Source of the DNA: Streptomyces mobaraensis NBRC 13819 = DSM 40847
GTDB taxonomy: Bacteria > Actinomycetota > Actinomycetes > Streptomycetales > Streptomycetaceae
DNA: 64,000 nt
NCBI RefSeq assembly: GCF_017916255.1
Contig: NZ_CP072827.1
Span: 806,001-870,000 of the forward strand
Direction of reading: 5' to 3'
Each line of letters starts with the position of its first letter. Position 1 is the stretch's first letter. Below, in pieces: positions 25,165-33,283 of this stretch. The notes under the pieces were generated by a model, which was not told where the DNA came from, did no database searches, and worked only from the letters and a program-made list of their open reading frames with translations. The position numbers and the translations under genes are program-made.

Positions 25165-26196
25165 TCAGGCGCGCAGGACGATCTTTCCGGCGACGGTGCC
25201 GGACTCGGCCAGCCGCATCGCCTCGGCCGCCTGGGTGAGGGGCAGCTCGGCGGCGATCCGGGCGGTGATCTCGCCCCGTCCCAGCGCCGCGAAGACCTCG
25301 CCGAGGTCGGCGCGCAGGCGGGCCCGGAAGCGGGCGGGGGCGAGGGCGCGGCCGGCCCAGACGTTGAAGAAGTAGGCGCGGCGGCGGTTGGGCAGGGCGT
25401 TCCAGAGCCAGACCCGGCCGAGCAGCTTGAGGACCGGCCACTGCTTGGAGCCCTCGTCGTCGCGGGTGGAGGCGCTGCCGTAGGAGACGAGGGTGCCGCC
25501 GGGCGCGAGCAGGCGCCAGGAGTCGACGATGCCGCGACCGCCGACGTGGTCGAAGACGGCGTCCACGCCGCCCGGGGCGAGGGCGCGGACGCGGGCGGGG
25601 ACGTCCTCGGTGCGGTAGTCGATCGGGGTCACGCCTTGTTCCCGCAGCGCGTCGTGGTGGCGCGCGGCCGCCGTGCCGATCACCTTCGCCCCCGCCGCCC
25701 GGGCGAGCTGGACCAGGACCGAACCGACTCCCCCGTTGGCGCCGTGCACCAGGACGGTCTGCCCGGTCCGGACACGGGCCTTGCGGTGCAGCATCTGCCA
25801 GGCCGTGATGCCGTTGATCACCACGGTCTCGGCCTCCGCCGCGCCGATCCCGTCCGGGACCGGCACCGCGTCGGCGGCGTCGAGGACGACGTGGCTGGCC
25901 CAGCCGCCCACCTTCAGCAGTGCGGCCACCCGGGTGCCGACGAGGCCGGCGTCGACTCCGTCGCCGACCGCCGACACGGCGCCGACCATGTCGTAGCCGG
26001 GGACGAAGGGGAAGGGCGGCTGGTCGTAGTAGCGGCCGCGGCGCATCTGCTGTTCGGCGAAGGAGACGCCGGTGGCCTCCACGCGGACCACGATCCGGCC
26101 CGGGCCGGGGGTCGGGACGGCGCGGTGGCGCACCTCCAGCCCTTCGGGCTCGACCTTGCCCGGCAGCACGACCTCGACCATCGCTGCGGCGTTCAT
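25165..26196 (-). CDS. Zinc-independent quinone/enoyl oxidoreductase (MDR family)
   Basis: A 343-residue medium-chain dehydrogenase/reductase of the NADPH:quinone reductase type, acting on quinones or activated alkenes. The N-terminal GroES-like domain is seen in PGPGRIVVRVEATGVSFAEQQMRRG and PFVPGYDMVGAVSAVGDGV. The zinc ligands of alcohol dehydrogenases are absent. The nucleotide motif is VHGANGGVGSVLVQLARAAGAKVIGTA (about 147-173). Length and ending (AAEAMRLAESGTVAGKIVLR) are typical. ATG 26196 has GGAGG upstream. A well-formed promoter reads into it from the intergenic region shared with the divergent TetR gene, which probably represses it. Confidence 0.9.
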   Translation of the reverse strand: MNAAAMVEVVLPGKVEPEGLEVRHRAVPTPGPGRIVVRVEATGVSFAEQQMRRGRYYDQPPFPFVPGYDMVGAVSAVGDGVDAGLVGTRVAALLKVGGWASHVVLDAADAVPVPDGIGAAEAETVVINGITAWQMLHRKARVRTGQTVLVHGANGGVGSVLVQLARAAGAKVIGTAAARHHDALREQGVTPIDYRTEDVPARVRALAPGGVDAVFDHVGGRGIVDSWRLLAPGGTLVSYGSASTRDDEGSKQWPVLKLLGRVWLWNALPNRRRAYFFNVWAGRALAPARFRARLRADLGEVFAALGRGEITARIAAELPLTQAAEAMRLAESGTVAGKIVLRA

Positions 26197-26248
26197 GACG
26201 ACCTCCCTCGATCCACCAGCCCGTTAGCGGCTGGCGCTTTCGTTAGAA

Positions 26249-26276
26249 GTTATAACCGCATCGGAGTGACGGTCAA
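26249..26276 (-). promoter_or_regulatory. Consensus-like promoter of the oxidoreductase gene
   Basis: On the minus strand TTGACC (26276-26271), a 16-base spacer and TATAAC (26254-26249) form a close vegetative-type promoter about 53 bases before the start codon. The -10 sits within GTTAGAAGTTATAAC, whose GTTA/TAAC ends are inverted; GTTAGA/TCTAAC recurs at 26242 and 26294. It is an AT-rich island compared with its surroundings and a likely TetR target. Confidence 0.65.
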
Positions 26277-26366
26277 GCACGTTCGTAATAGGGTCTAACT
26301 CGGAGCGGGCGTCCAGCCGCTCCCCCGGCTCCCGGGAGTCGGGCACCCCAGGGAAGGGATGCGCAC

Positions 26367-27053
26367 ATGGCCGTCGCGGGCGAGGAGACCCGACGCGAGA
26401 CCCCACGCGAGCGCTACCGCGCCCAGCTACGGGCCGAGATCAAGGAGCGCGCCTGGGAACAGATCGCCGCGGCGGGGGCGCCGGGACTGTCGCTGAACGC
26501 CATCGCCAAACAGATGGGCATGAGCGGCCCCGCGCTCTACCGGTACTTCGCCGGCCGGGACGAGCTGATCACCGAACTGATCCGCGACGCCTACCGCGGC
26601 CTCGCCGACGCCCTGCGCACCGCCGCCGCGTCCGGCGCCGGTCTGCCGGAGCTCGGGCAGGCGCTGCGCGCCTGGGCCCTGGACGACCCCCAGCGCTACT
26701 TCCTCCTCTTCGGCACGCCCGTCCCCGGCTACCACGCGCCCGACGACACCACCGTGATCGCCTCGGAGATCATGAACGCCCTCCTCGACGCCGCCCGGTC
26801 GGCCGATGACGGTTCCCCGCCCGACGACCGTCCCGCGGCCGCGACGGAGGAGTCCCCGCTCGACTCCCACCTCGCCGGACACCGGCAGTGGGCGGGCGAC
26901 CACCCCGCACCCCCGGCCACCCTGCGCCGCGCCCTGCACTTCTGGACCCGCCTGCACGGCGTCCTCTCCCTGGAACTGGCGGGCCACTTCACCGGAATGG
27001 GACTCGACCCGGCCGCGCTCTACGAGCACGAACTGCGGCACTTGAGCCGTTAG
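26367..27053 (+). CDS. TetR family regulator
   Basis: A 228-residue repressor. The HTH is at about residues 20-65 (IKERAWEQIAAAGAPGLSLNAIAKQMGMSGPALYRYFAGRDELI), a canonical TetR arrangement. The helical ligand domain follows (ALRAWALDDPQRYFLLFGTPVPGY, LHFWTRLHGVLSLELAGHFTGMGLDPAALY), of the type with a conserved FxLLFGTPVPGY segment. ATG 26367 follows GGGAAGGGA. It is divergent from the oxidoreductase gene with 170 bp between, containing the promoter and GTTAG-type repeats, so local repression released by a small electrophile or quinone is the simplest model. A hairpin follows the stop. Confidence 0.93.
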   Translation: MAVAGEETRRETPRERYRAQLRAEIKERAWEQIAAAGAPGLSLNAIAKQMGMSGPALYRYFAGRDELITELIRDAYRGLADALRTAAASGAGLPELGQALRAWALDDPQRYFLLFGTPVPGYHAPDDTTVIASEIMNALLDAARSADDGSPPDDRPAAATEESPLDSHLAGHRQWAGDHPAPPATLRRALHFWTRLHGVLSLELAGHFTGMGLDPAALYEHELRHLSR

Positions 27054-27669
27054 CGCCGACGCGGCCGCGGGCGCTCCGGAGAGCGCCCAAGGCCGCGGCG
27101 ACAGCGCCCCGCGCTACAGCCGTCCCCCGCCTGATCGAGCAATTCACCCGGCTCGGCGTCGACGAACGACTGGACCCGCGCGAACTGCCCGTCACCACCC
27201 CGGAGCCCATGAGAACGACGACTGGACCGTAGAAAGACGGCTGTCGGGCCTGTGCGTTCGAACGGGAGGCGGTTCTGAACGACCGGTGCAGTACCTCCTC
27301 ACCCGCCACCGCGCAGCGGTATCGCCATGGACCACCGTCTTCTCCGGGCTGCCGGTCACGGTCCAAAACGCACGCTCCCCCCACGCCGAGGCTGAGCACT
27401 CCCTCGGCGCGTATCTCCCACGGCCTGCTGCGGTCGATGCCCGGGGCGCCGTCCCAGACCTCAGCCACGAAAAGGATCTCGTGGGTGTGACCGGCGCTGC
27501 GGATGTCTCTCCGCCCCTCACGGACGGTCAGGAACTGCCCGCTCGCTCCACCGGCATCCACCTCGTCCGGGTAAGGGACGGGCACGGTGGAGTCGTCGAT
27601 GTCCTGGAGGGTGAAGCCGTAGAAGTCGATGAGGACATCCACCGACTGCCGCCTGATCAGCTCGGACAA
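26989..27669 (-). CDS. Hypothetical protein, probably frameshifted at its C-terminus
   Basis: The first 130 residues look like a genuine protein: SELIRRQSVDVLIDFYGF, TLQDIDDSTVPVPYPDEVDA, GQFLTVREGRRDIRSAGHTHEI, LFVAEVWDGAPGIDRSRPWE. I recognise no family. After residue 132 the frame becomes Ser/Arg/Ala-rich sequence without coding character and ends only inside the convergent TetR gene, so the true stop has probably been lost by a frameshift near 27260. The start is TTG 27669 with GAAGGGG upstream. On the plus strand near 27130-27215 a short stretch, LIEQFTRLGVDERLDPRELP, also looks protein-like and may be a remnant. Confidence 0.5.
   Translation of the reverse strand: MSELIRRQSVDVLIDFYGFTLQDIDDSTVPVPYPDEVDAGGASGQFLTVREGRRDIRSAGHTHEILFVAEVWDGAPGIDRSRPWEIRAEGVLSLGVGGACVLDRDRQPGEDGGPWRYRCAVAGEEVLHRSFRTASRSNAQARQPSFYGPVVVLMGSGVVTGSSRGSSRSSTPSRVNCSIRRGTAVARGAVAAALGALRSARGRVGANGSSAAVRARRARPGRVPFR
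27069..27088 (+). terminator. Hairpin after the TetR gene
   Basis: Perfect 8-bp arms GGGCGCTC / GAGCGCCC with a 4-base CGGA loop, flanked by GGCCGCGG copies that extend the stem imperfectly. It starts 16 bases after the stop. Confidence 0.75.
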
Positions 27670-27767
27670 CAGAAGCCCCTTCTACGGTCCTGTTTTCGAA
27701 CCCCCGTGTGCGCCCCGGCGCCCGGTGCGCCTTTCGCGAACAGGCTCGGATCCGGTATGCGTTGCGC

Positions 27768-28625
27768 TCAAGGCCCGGAAGTGGTTTCCGGCTGTGTCAG
27801 GTGGTAGCCCAGGGGGGTCGCGACGTGCGTGACGGCCTGCCCTCTCCGCAGGGTACGGATCAGGCCGGCATGCCGTAGCACCGCGGCGTGCCGACTGGCC
27901 GCGGCGTTCGACACGCCGAGCAGGGAGGCCAGTTGCCTGCCGGTGACTCCTCCGGACATGACGATGCGCGTGAGTGCTTCCGCTCTGCCGGTGCCGAGCA
28001 GGGATTGAAGTGCCGCCTGGTGGCCCGGGTCGGTTCGTGGGGCCGTTCCCGCGGGGATCCGGACGGTCAGGAGATCGCCGGCCGGCTCGGCCAGGGTGAC
28101 CCCTTGGTTGAGGGCCACCGCCTGGATCCGAAGTGAGCCCTGGCCGAGTTCGAGGTCCGCGTCGAAGGCCGTCGGCAGCTCCAGGACGCCTCGGCGGAGC
28201 CTGATTCCGTGCCCGAGACGCCGGAGCATCGCCGAGGCTCCGCCGTCGACGTAGACGTGGGACAGGGCGACGGACCGGGTCGCGACCGCGGACCGGATCC
28301 TTGAGCGATGCGGCTCGATGACGGTGCTGCGCAGCTGGTCGACGGCGTGGGCCAGGACGCGGCCGGCCCGCTCGTCGCCCTCGGCGAGGGCTTTGGTGAA
28401 GGGCGTGGGGCTGCGGCGGGCGAACAAGTGGGAGAGGTACTGGGAGTCGACGCCGGCAGCGAGATCCGGAGAGGTGCTGCGCGAGTAGAGCTGCGCCAGG
28501 GGGCCCTGGGGTTGCCCGCCGCCGGCGTGGGTCCTGCCGGCCGCTGTCAGTTCGGCGTCGAAGTCCGGGAGGGCGCAGACAGTGACGCTGCCCAAGCCCT
28601 CGGACCCGAGGTGAATCCGTATCAA
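27768..28625 (-). CDS. ArsR-like winged-helix regulator
   Basis: A 285-residue protein with the winged HTH at its C-terminus (about residues 200-270): HQAALQSLLGTGRAEALTRI, VTGRQLASLLGVSNAAASRHAAVLRHAGLIRTLRRGQAVTHVATPLG. The 190 residues before it (RIHLGSEGLGSVTVCALPDFDAEL, QLYSRSTSPDLAAGV) match a family of Streptomyces regulators with an unassigned sensory half. I chose TTG 28625, with AGGGGG six to seven bases upstream, because protein-like sequence begins there; an ATG at 28721 would add 32 poorly conserved residues. It is divergent from the small secreted protein gene, with a GTGACC palindrome between. Confidence 0.82.
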   Translation of the reverse strand: MIRIHLGSEGLGSVTVCALPDFDAELTAAGRTHAGGGQPQGPLAQLYSRSTSPDLAAGVDSQYLSHLFARRSPTPFTKALAEGDERAGRVLAHAVDQLRSTVIEPHRSRIRSAVATRSVALSHVYVDGGASAMLRRLGHGIRLRRGVLELPTAFDADLELGQGSLRIQAVALNQGVTLAEPAGDLLTVRIPAGTAPRTDPGHQAALQSLLGTGRAEALTRIVMSGGVTGRQLASLLGVSNAAASRHAAVLRHAGLIRTLRRGQAVTHVATPLGYHLTQPETTSGP

Positions 28626-28748
28626 GTCGGCCCCCTGTGCTCTTGACACCCTCACCAGGGCTTTTGTGCGTACATGACGAAAGCTGGCCGAGGGCGCGCG
28701 CAGTCGACACGATGCGTACACATCACGGCGCGACGCGACAGGGGGTAG

Positions 28749-28761
28749 GTGACCTGGTCAC
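28749..28761. promoter_or_regulatory. 13-bp palindrome between the ArsR-like and secreted protein genes
   Basis: GTGACC-T-GGTCAC, a perfect palindrome with a single central base, lies 123 bases upstream of each divergent start. TGCGTACA also occurs twice between 28666 and 28720. Either could be the site of the ArsR-like protein. Confidence 0.45.
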
Positions 28762-28883
28762 GCTGCGCCGCCCAACCATAGCCCGTCGCTGCCCGCCGAG
28801 TTCCCGCCCACGCGGCCTGCCGGCCACGGAGGACGGCAGCTCTGCGGCCGGCCACGGACACCTGAGAGGGAAGGGACTGTCTC

Positions 28884-29303
28884 ATGAACATGACGAGGAC
28901 CGCCGGGAGTTCCACCCGCCGCCGCGTCAAGCGAACTCCGGCCACGCTCGCCCTGGTCGGCGCTCTGTTCGCCGTTGGCGCCACCATGGCGCCGAGCGCG
29001 TCGGCAGCGGTTCCGTACACGGACATCCACCTGACCGCGCACCACAACGTGGGGGTCTACGAGGAGCCCACCAGTGTCAGCTGGAAGACGGCCCCGGACG
29101 TCATCGCGCCCTACGGATACGTCACCGCGGACTGCTGGAAGAGAGGCCAGACCATCGACAACATGGGCAACGTCTGGTACCACGTCTTCCAGGAGCACTA
29201 CACCAACGGCAGCGTCCAGAACCAGTACGGCTACGTGTACGGTGCCTACGCGGACGGCAACGCCACGTTCCACAACAAGACGATAGTGGAATGCCCCTGG
29301 TAG
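28884..29303 (+). CDS. Small secreted protein
   Basis: A 139-residue exported protein. The signal peptide is about residues 1-41 (RRRVKRTPATLALVGALFAVGATMAPSASA, cleavage after ASA). The mature part of about 97 residues begins AVPYTDIHLTAHHNVGVYEE and is rich in Tyr, Asn and His. It has a fold pattern like bacterial SH3 domains (short strands, VTADCWKRGQTIDNMGNVWYHVFQ, GYVYGAYADGN) and two Cys that could form a disulphide. It resembles small streptomycete exoproteins without known function. A good ribosome site (GAGGGAAGGGA) precedes ATG 28884. The ArsR-like gene opposite may control it. Confidence 0.82.
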   Translation: MNMTRTAGSSTRRRVKRTPATLALVGALFAVGATMAPSASAAVPYTDIHLTAHHNVGVYEEPTSVSWKTAPDVIAPYGYVTADCWKRGQTIDNMGNVWYHVFQEHYTNGSVQNQYGYVYGAYADGNATFHNKTIVECPW

Positions 29304-29700
29304 AACCCCCGCCCTCAGGCTTCGGAACGGCCTGTAGAACGGCCTATAGGGGGAAGCGCCGCAGCGCCGCGATGGTGTCGGCACCGGTCCGGCGGGCCCG
29401 GCCGGTGCCGTTCGCGGCGGCGGGCCGGGCCGGTGCCGTTCGCGGCGGCGGCCCCTGGGCCCATAAACCGTGCCCTAAGGCCCCAACGGTCAGTGGGCGG
29501 TCTCTCATGGCCCCGCCCCGGGGGCGAGCGTCCGCGGCCCGCGGTGCGCTGCGGGCCTGACGTTGTCGGGGATCTTGCCGGCTGATTCTGAACCACCGGG
29601 TGCGACGGGTCTCCGCGTCACTCGTTGACGGGTCTGTGAGGGGTTTCTGGGGGTATCCGGTTTTCGTCAGCGGTGGTGCGGGGGACTTGGACAGGGCCGT
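29304..29700. other. Non-coding stretch with a 28-bp-period repeat
   Basis: No gene with coding character is seen in these 397 bases. GCCGGTGCCGTTCGCGGCGGCGG is present twice, at 29401-29423 and 29429-29451, inside a region that folds into GC-rich hairpins and may end the secreted-protein transcript. AACGGCCTGTAG / AACGGCCTATAG is another short duplication at 29328-29348. Confidence 0.5.
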
Positions 29701-30240
29701 ATGGGGCAGGCAGCAGAGGATGAGGGTCGGCGTGCGGTGGCCGGCGCGGCGCCGGCGGTGGCTGCCGCGTTCGAGGCGGACGCCGAGATCGGTCAAGCCC
29801 GTGACCTGGCCCGTTCCTTCCTGATGGACGCGCAGGCGGTGCACGGGCTGCCGGTGTCCGAGCGGGCGATGGGCATGGTGCTGCTGGTGGTGAGCGAGCT
29901 GGTGACCAACGCGCGCAAATACGCTCCGGGGCCGTGCTTGCTGTCGCTGGAGCTCGGCGACGGTGCCGTCGAGGTGACCGTGTGGGACAGCGACCCGGGA
30001 CTTCCGTCGGTGGGGGCTCCGGACGCGGGGCGGATCGGTCAGCATGGTCTGGAGATCGTCATGGCGGTCTGCCGGAGCTTCGCGATGCACCGCGAACCCG
30101 TGGGCAAGCGCATCACGGCCGCCGTCGTGCTGGCCGACGACCGGGCGGCGACCCGGCCGGCCGAGGTGTTGGCGGCCTCGATGATGTCTGCTCCAGGCGC
30201 GTCTGTGTGGCCCAGGCCGCCGAGTCCGGTCGCACGGTGA
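29701..30240 (+). CDS. HATPase_c anti-sigma-type protein
   Basis: A 179-residue single-domain ATP-binding protein of the RsbW/SpoIIAB type so numerous in Streptomyces, which binds or phosphorylates regulatory partners. The N box is MVLLVVSELVTNARKYAPGP (about residues 60-79), the G1 box VTVWDSDPGLPS, and the G2-like box GRIGQHGLEIVMAVC. The catalytic domain ends by about residue 140 (HREPVGKRITAAVVL). The last 40 residues (RPAEVLAASMMSAPGASVWPR) are unusual and lie antisense to a decayed DciA gene, so the native C-terminus may have been replaced or extended. Start ATG 29701; the ribosome site is weak. Confidence 0.85.
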   Translation: MGQAAEDEGRRAVAGAAPAVAAAFEADAEIGQARDLARSFLMDAQAVHGLPVSERAMGMVLLVVSELVTNARKYAPGPCLLSLELGDGAVEVTVWDSDPGLPSVGAPDAGRIGQHGLEIVMAVCRSFAMHREPVGKRITAAVVLADDRAATRPAEVLAASMMSAPGASVWPRPPSPVAR

Positions 30241-30546
30241 GTCGGCCGGAGGCGGCGTCGTAGCCGACGGCCGCGACGTGGTCGGCCAGTGCGGGGGCGA
30301 TCGCTGTCCACCGCTCGCGCGGGGTCGCGCCGGCCGTCGGGAGTTCCCAGGCCCGTTCGGCGACCAGCGCCGCGACGCGCGCCGGCCGGGTTCATCGGAT
30401 CGCGCCCGTATCGGCGGGCCGTCAGCGGGTGCTGCCGGTAGTGCGCGTTGGACCGTTCCGGCTCGCCCGGGTACCGGTCGACGGAGACCCGGATCAAGGC
30501 GGCCCGGGTGCGCCGCGGCGGCTGGGCGATCCCGCCCCGGCGTCGC
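30120..30546 (-). pseudogene. Decayed DciA/DUF721 gene
   Basis: Three short frames on the minus strand together spell a DUF721 (DciA) protein, the family that loads replicative helicase in many bacteria. The N-terminal piece is ALIRVSVDRYPGEPERSN to RRYGRDPMNPA. After a shift near 30380 comes VAALVAERAWELPTAGATPR, then ERWTAIAPALADHVAAVGYD and the family hallmark LTVRPDSAAWATQTRL. After another shift near 30190, IIEAANTSAGRV. In Streptomyces the intact family reads much the same (RDGRDPM..DRAWELP..RPDSPAYATQLRL). No intact start survives. This is likely a spare or mobile-element copy, not the housekeeping gene. It accounts for most of the gap between the HATPase and hydrolase genes. Confidence 0.65.
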
Positions 30547-31458
30547 CTACGGGGCGAGCGCCGCCAGCGCGTCCACCACCGGTGCGGGGTCGAGCGGGCC
30601 GATGTGGGGCGCGGCCGGGAAGTCGTGGACATGGAAGCGGTTGCGGGGCGTGCGCGCATCCGCCTCCGCGATCATCCGGTCCTGGAGCTTCGTGGCGATC
30701 GTCCGGTCCTTGCCGAAGCGGAGATAGGTGCGCGGCAGGCGCCCCCAGGTCTCCGTCCGGCCCACGGCCCGGCCCGCGTAGGCCGTGGTCGACTCGTCCG
30801 TCTGCATGCTGCCCAGGCGCTGCCGGAACACGTTGTCCGGATAGCCCGCGCACATCATCTCCCGCAGCGCCTCAAGGTAACCCGGGTCCGGCGACCGGGG
30901 GTTGAGGCGCATGACGCCGAGCCGGTCGGGGTCGCCAATGATCTGGCCGAGCGGGATGAGCGCGTCCGCGTTCTCCGGGGCCGCCGTGCAGGCGTCGGGG
31001 CTCGGCAGGGCGGGGCTGGGGCAGAAGGCCGCCACGTAGCAGATGTGGTGGAGCATTTCGGGCACGGCGTCGCTCACGCGGCTGACCGTGGCGCCCCCCA
31101 GACTGTGGCCGACCAGGACGACGGGGCTGTGTGCGGCCGCCCGGCGCACGACGCGCGTGACATGCCGCTCGTAGTCGTCCAGGCTCAGCGCCGCGACCGG
31201 TGAGGGCTCGGTGGCCATGGCGGCGAGGTCCTGGCGCTGGTACGACTCCGGCACAAAGGCCTGCGAGCCGTGCAGGGGGAGATCGACGGCGACGACGCGG
31301 TGGCCGCGCAGGGTCAACTCCTGCGCGACGGGCAGCCAGTACGCTCCCGCGCTGTGTGTGCCGTGGACGAGTACATAGGTGCACGGCCCGGTCCGGCCCC
31401 GCCTGCCACCGCCGTCGCCCAACTCGTGCAATGCGTTCAACTCATGCTGAGGTGCCAT
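30547..31458 (-). CDS. Alpha/beta hydrolase
   Basis: A 303-residue soluble hydrolase of the esterase/hydroxynitrile-lyase-like branch. The oxyanion strand and loop are YVLVHGTHSAGAYWLPVAQEL (about 28-48). The nucleophile elbow is VVLVGHSLGGATVSR (Ser at about residue 121). A lid follows (SPDACTAAPENADALIPLGQ). The acid lies in the TYLRFGKDRTI segment and the His in HDFPAAPHIGPLDP near the end. Length is normal. ATG 31458; no signal peptide, so intracellular. The substrate is unknown. It stands alone, followed by the DciA remnant. Confidence 0.88.
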   Translation of the reverse strand: MAPQHELNALHELGDGGGRRGRTGPCTYVLVHGTHSAGAYWLPVAQELTLRGHRVVAVDLPLHGSQAFVPESYQRQDLAAMATEPSPVAALSLDDYERHVTRVVRRAAAHSPVVLVGHSLGGATVSRVSDAVPEMLHHICYVAAFCPSPALPSPDACTAAPENADALIPLGQIIGDPDRLGVMRLNPRSPDPGYLEALREMMCAGYPDNVFRQRLGSMQTDESTTAYAGRAVGRTETWGRLPRTYLRFGKDRTIATKLQDRMIAEADARTPRNRFHVHDFPAAPHIGPLDPAPVVDALAALAP

Positions 31459-32213
31459 GGGTTGACGGTACGGGCGGCCGCCGTCCGTCAGGAATGGGGA
31501 CAGCCCCCGGTTCCGGGGTGCGGTCAAACCCCCGGCATCCACCGGATCCCGGGGCCCCCGGCCCTCGGCGTCACCCCCTGCGGACCGCCGTGATCCCCGC
31601 CGCGAGCGGCGCTCGGGGATGACGAGCCCGGTTCCGTCGGGTTCGGGACAGAGCGTCCGGTGTCTGCCGGGGCCCGGTCGGGTGGGGCGAGGACATGGGG
31701 TTCCTCGGCGCCGCGAGGCGCGAGCGGGGGGCAGCGGGTACGGCGCTCCGCCGCGGTCCGGTCGCGCCGGTCGCCGGCTGCTCCCCGGCCCGTTGCCCCC
31801 TCGGCACGAGCACCTTCCCGGCTCGGCCGCGCACTCCGTCAGCCCGGCCTGGAGGTTCTGAGGGAACTGCCGAGCGATTCGCGCGCGTCGCGGGGACTTC
31901 ACCGTCGCCGCGCTCGGCGGTGATCGGGTCGGCTTCACCCGCGCGCGGGGACTTCATCCGAAGCCGGTGCACGGACACGATCCGGTTCCCCGTTCGGGGC
32001 CGGCCCGACCGGCCTCTCCCCCGCATCAGGTCCGCGACGGCCTGGCCGCACTGCGTGACCAGGCCGCGGAGAAGGGCCGGCCGCCGTTGAAACGAACGAG
32101 CACGACCCGCTATCGGCTCGGCGCCGAGCCGGCCGCGCCGGAGCGACGCCCGCCGGCGGGCGCACGGAGAAGCGCCCCCGCCGGGAGATCGTGGTCGCGA
32201 TCCACTACGTCGC
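31459..32213. other. 755 bases without a recognisable gene
   Basis: Several long open frames exist on both strands but none has normal codon bias, a ribosome site or family resemblance. The stretch has inverted, GC-rich pieces (for example GCCGCGAGCGGCGCTCGG near 31600) and two copies of GCGGGGACTTCA at about 31893 and 31947. It may hold remnants of a lost gene; I cannot name one. Confidence 0.5.
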
Positions 32214-32981
32214 TCAGCGCGCGGCGTGCCTGCGGTGGCGGCCGGGGCGGCGGGGGCCGCCCGGGCCCGGTACGGCGGCGTGGCCGGCCTCGCGGGCCTC
32301 CATCTCGGCGCGCTCCTGCTCCAGGCCGAAGCGGCCGAGCAACGGCAGCCGGTCCACCCGCGGGAGGATCCAGACGTGCCAGATGCCGGTGACGAAGAAG
32401 ATCGCGGAACCGGCGACGAGGACCGACCCGAAGGTGTCGGTCGGGTAGTGGGCGCCGATGTACATGCGCGAGAAGGCGACCAGCAGCACCGCGAGGACGC
32501 CGCAGACCGCGACGGTGCGGCGGTGGCGGGACTCGCGGAAGAGGAAGTACACGGCGACGGCCACCGCGACGGTGAAGGCCGTGTGGCCGCTGGGGAAGCT
32601 GTTGGAGCCGATCTCCGGGTCGAGGGAGAACTGCCGCGGCGGCCGGTCGCGGGCGACAAGGGCCTTGGCGATCTGGGTGCTGTTCCAGCCGACCGCCACC
32701 ACGAGGAACGTGGCGACGGCCTGGATCGGCCGCCGCTGGGCGATCAGCAGCCAGCCGGTCCAGAGCGCGAGGATGATCACGCCCGCGACGGGCGAGGCGA
32801 GGTAGCTCACGCCTTCCATCACGTCGTTCAGCCAGCCGGTGCGGGTGTTCGTCTGGATGGTCCGGTCCAGGTCCAGGTCGTGCGGCTGGATCAGCGAGGT
32901 GTGCGCGGCGGTCATGCCGAGCACGATCGCTGCCGCGAACAACAGGACGGAATTGCGCAACCAGTGGCGCACGTAGGGCAT
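32214..32981 (-). CDS. Membrane PAP2-family phosphatase
   Basis: A 255-residue integral membrane phosphatase of the PAP2/undecaprenyl-diphosphatase type, removing phosphate from a lipid phosphate at the outer membrane face. The three PAP2 motifs are complete: KALVARDRP (motif 1), PSGH in SNSFPSGHTAFT (motif 2) and SRMYIGAHYPTD (motif 3) with catalytic His. Around them are five to six hydrophobic helices beginning NSVLLFAAAIVLGMTAA. The cytosolic tail of about 45 residues is Arg/Gly/Pro-rich. ATG 32981 with GAAGGA about 13 bases upstream. It is divergent from the sensor kinase gene. Confidence 0.92.
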   Translation of the reverse strand: MPYVRHWLRNSVLLFAAAIVLGMTAAHTSLIQPHDLDLDRTIQTNTRTGWLNDVMEGVSYLASPVAGVIILALWTGWLLIAQRRPIQAVATFLVVAVGWNSTQIAKALVARDRPPRQFSLDPEIGSNSFPSGHTAFTVAVAVAVYFLFRESRHRRTVAVCGVLAVLLVAFSRMYIGAHYPTDTFGSVLVAGSAIFFVTGIWHVWILPRVDRLPLLGRFGLEQERAEMEAREAGHAAVPGPGGPRRPGRHRRHAAR

Positions 32982-33080
32982 GGGTGGGGCGTCCTTCGTA
33001 TCGGCATGGCGGCGCCGGGGGCGGCAGCACGCGCTTGATGACGAGTACGTGCCGCATGCTCCGGGGTGACCGGTGCGGCC

Positions 33081-33096
33081 GTAGTACAAAAACTAC
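33081..33096. promoter_or_regulatory. Inverted repeat GTAGT-N6-ACTAC upstream of the PAP2 gene
   Basis: GTAGTACAAAAACTAC is an AT-rich island in a GC-rich background, 100 bases upstream of the PAP2 start and within the 302-base divergent region with the kinase gene. It has the size of a dimeric-repressor half-site pair or a promoter element for the PAP2 gene. No gene is seen in 32982-33283. Confidence 0.4.
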
Positions 33097-33205
33097 ACGT
33101 GCGGGCCGGTGTCTCCCCAAGCGCGGCCGCCGCGCCGGGGGGCCGGGACCTCTGCGGGTGATCGATACGTCACGCTGCGCTTTCGGGGTTGTCCGGTCCC
33201 GCGCG

Positions 33206-33247
33206 CTTTACCGTCCGCTTTCCGTCCGCTTTCCGGCGACTTTCCCG
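33206..33247 (+). repeat. Helix-phased CTTTCCGNCCG repeats before the kinase gene
   Basis: CTTT followed by a CCG(T/G)CCG-like block occurs at 33206, 33218, 33229 and 33240, spaced 12, 11 and 11 bases. The last copy ends 28 bases before a TAGACT -10 element. 11-bp direct repeats at this distance are what Streptomyces activators of the SARP and PhoP types use, although the sequence is not a textbook match to either. Confidence 0.5.
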
Positions 33248-33283
33248 GCGACAACTGATCATGGTCTGCCTAGACTCCCGCGG

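Noticed and set aside
25165..26196. Quinone oxidoreductase as self-resistance against a complex I inhibitor
   Set aside because: The gene is about 12 kb from the cluster boundary, has its own promoter and a divergent TetR regulator, and is a common detoxification family. No sequence evidence links it to the polyketide.
31459..32213. A coding gene on the minus strand (frames of about 300-400 codons)
   Set aside because: Composition is Arg/Pro/Gly-rich with no start signal or motif, and the frame continues antisense into flanking genes. I treat it as non-coding.
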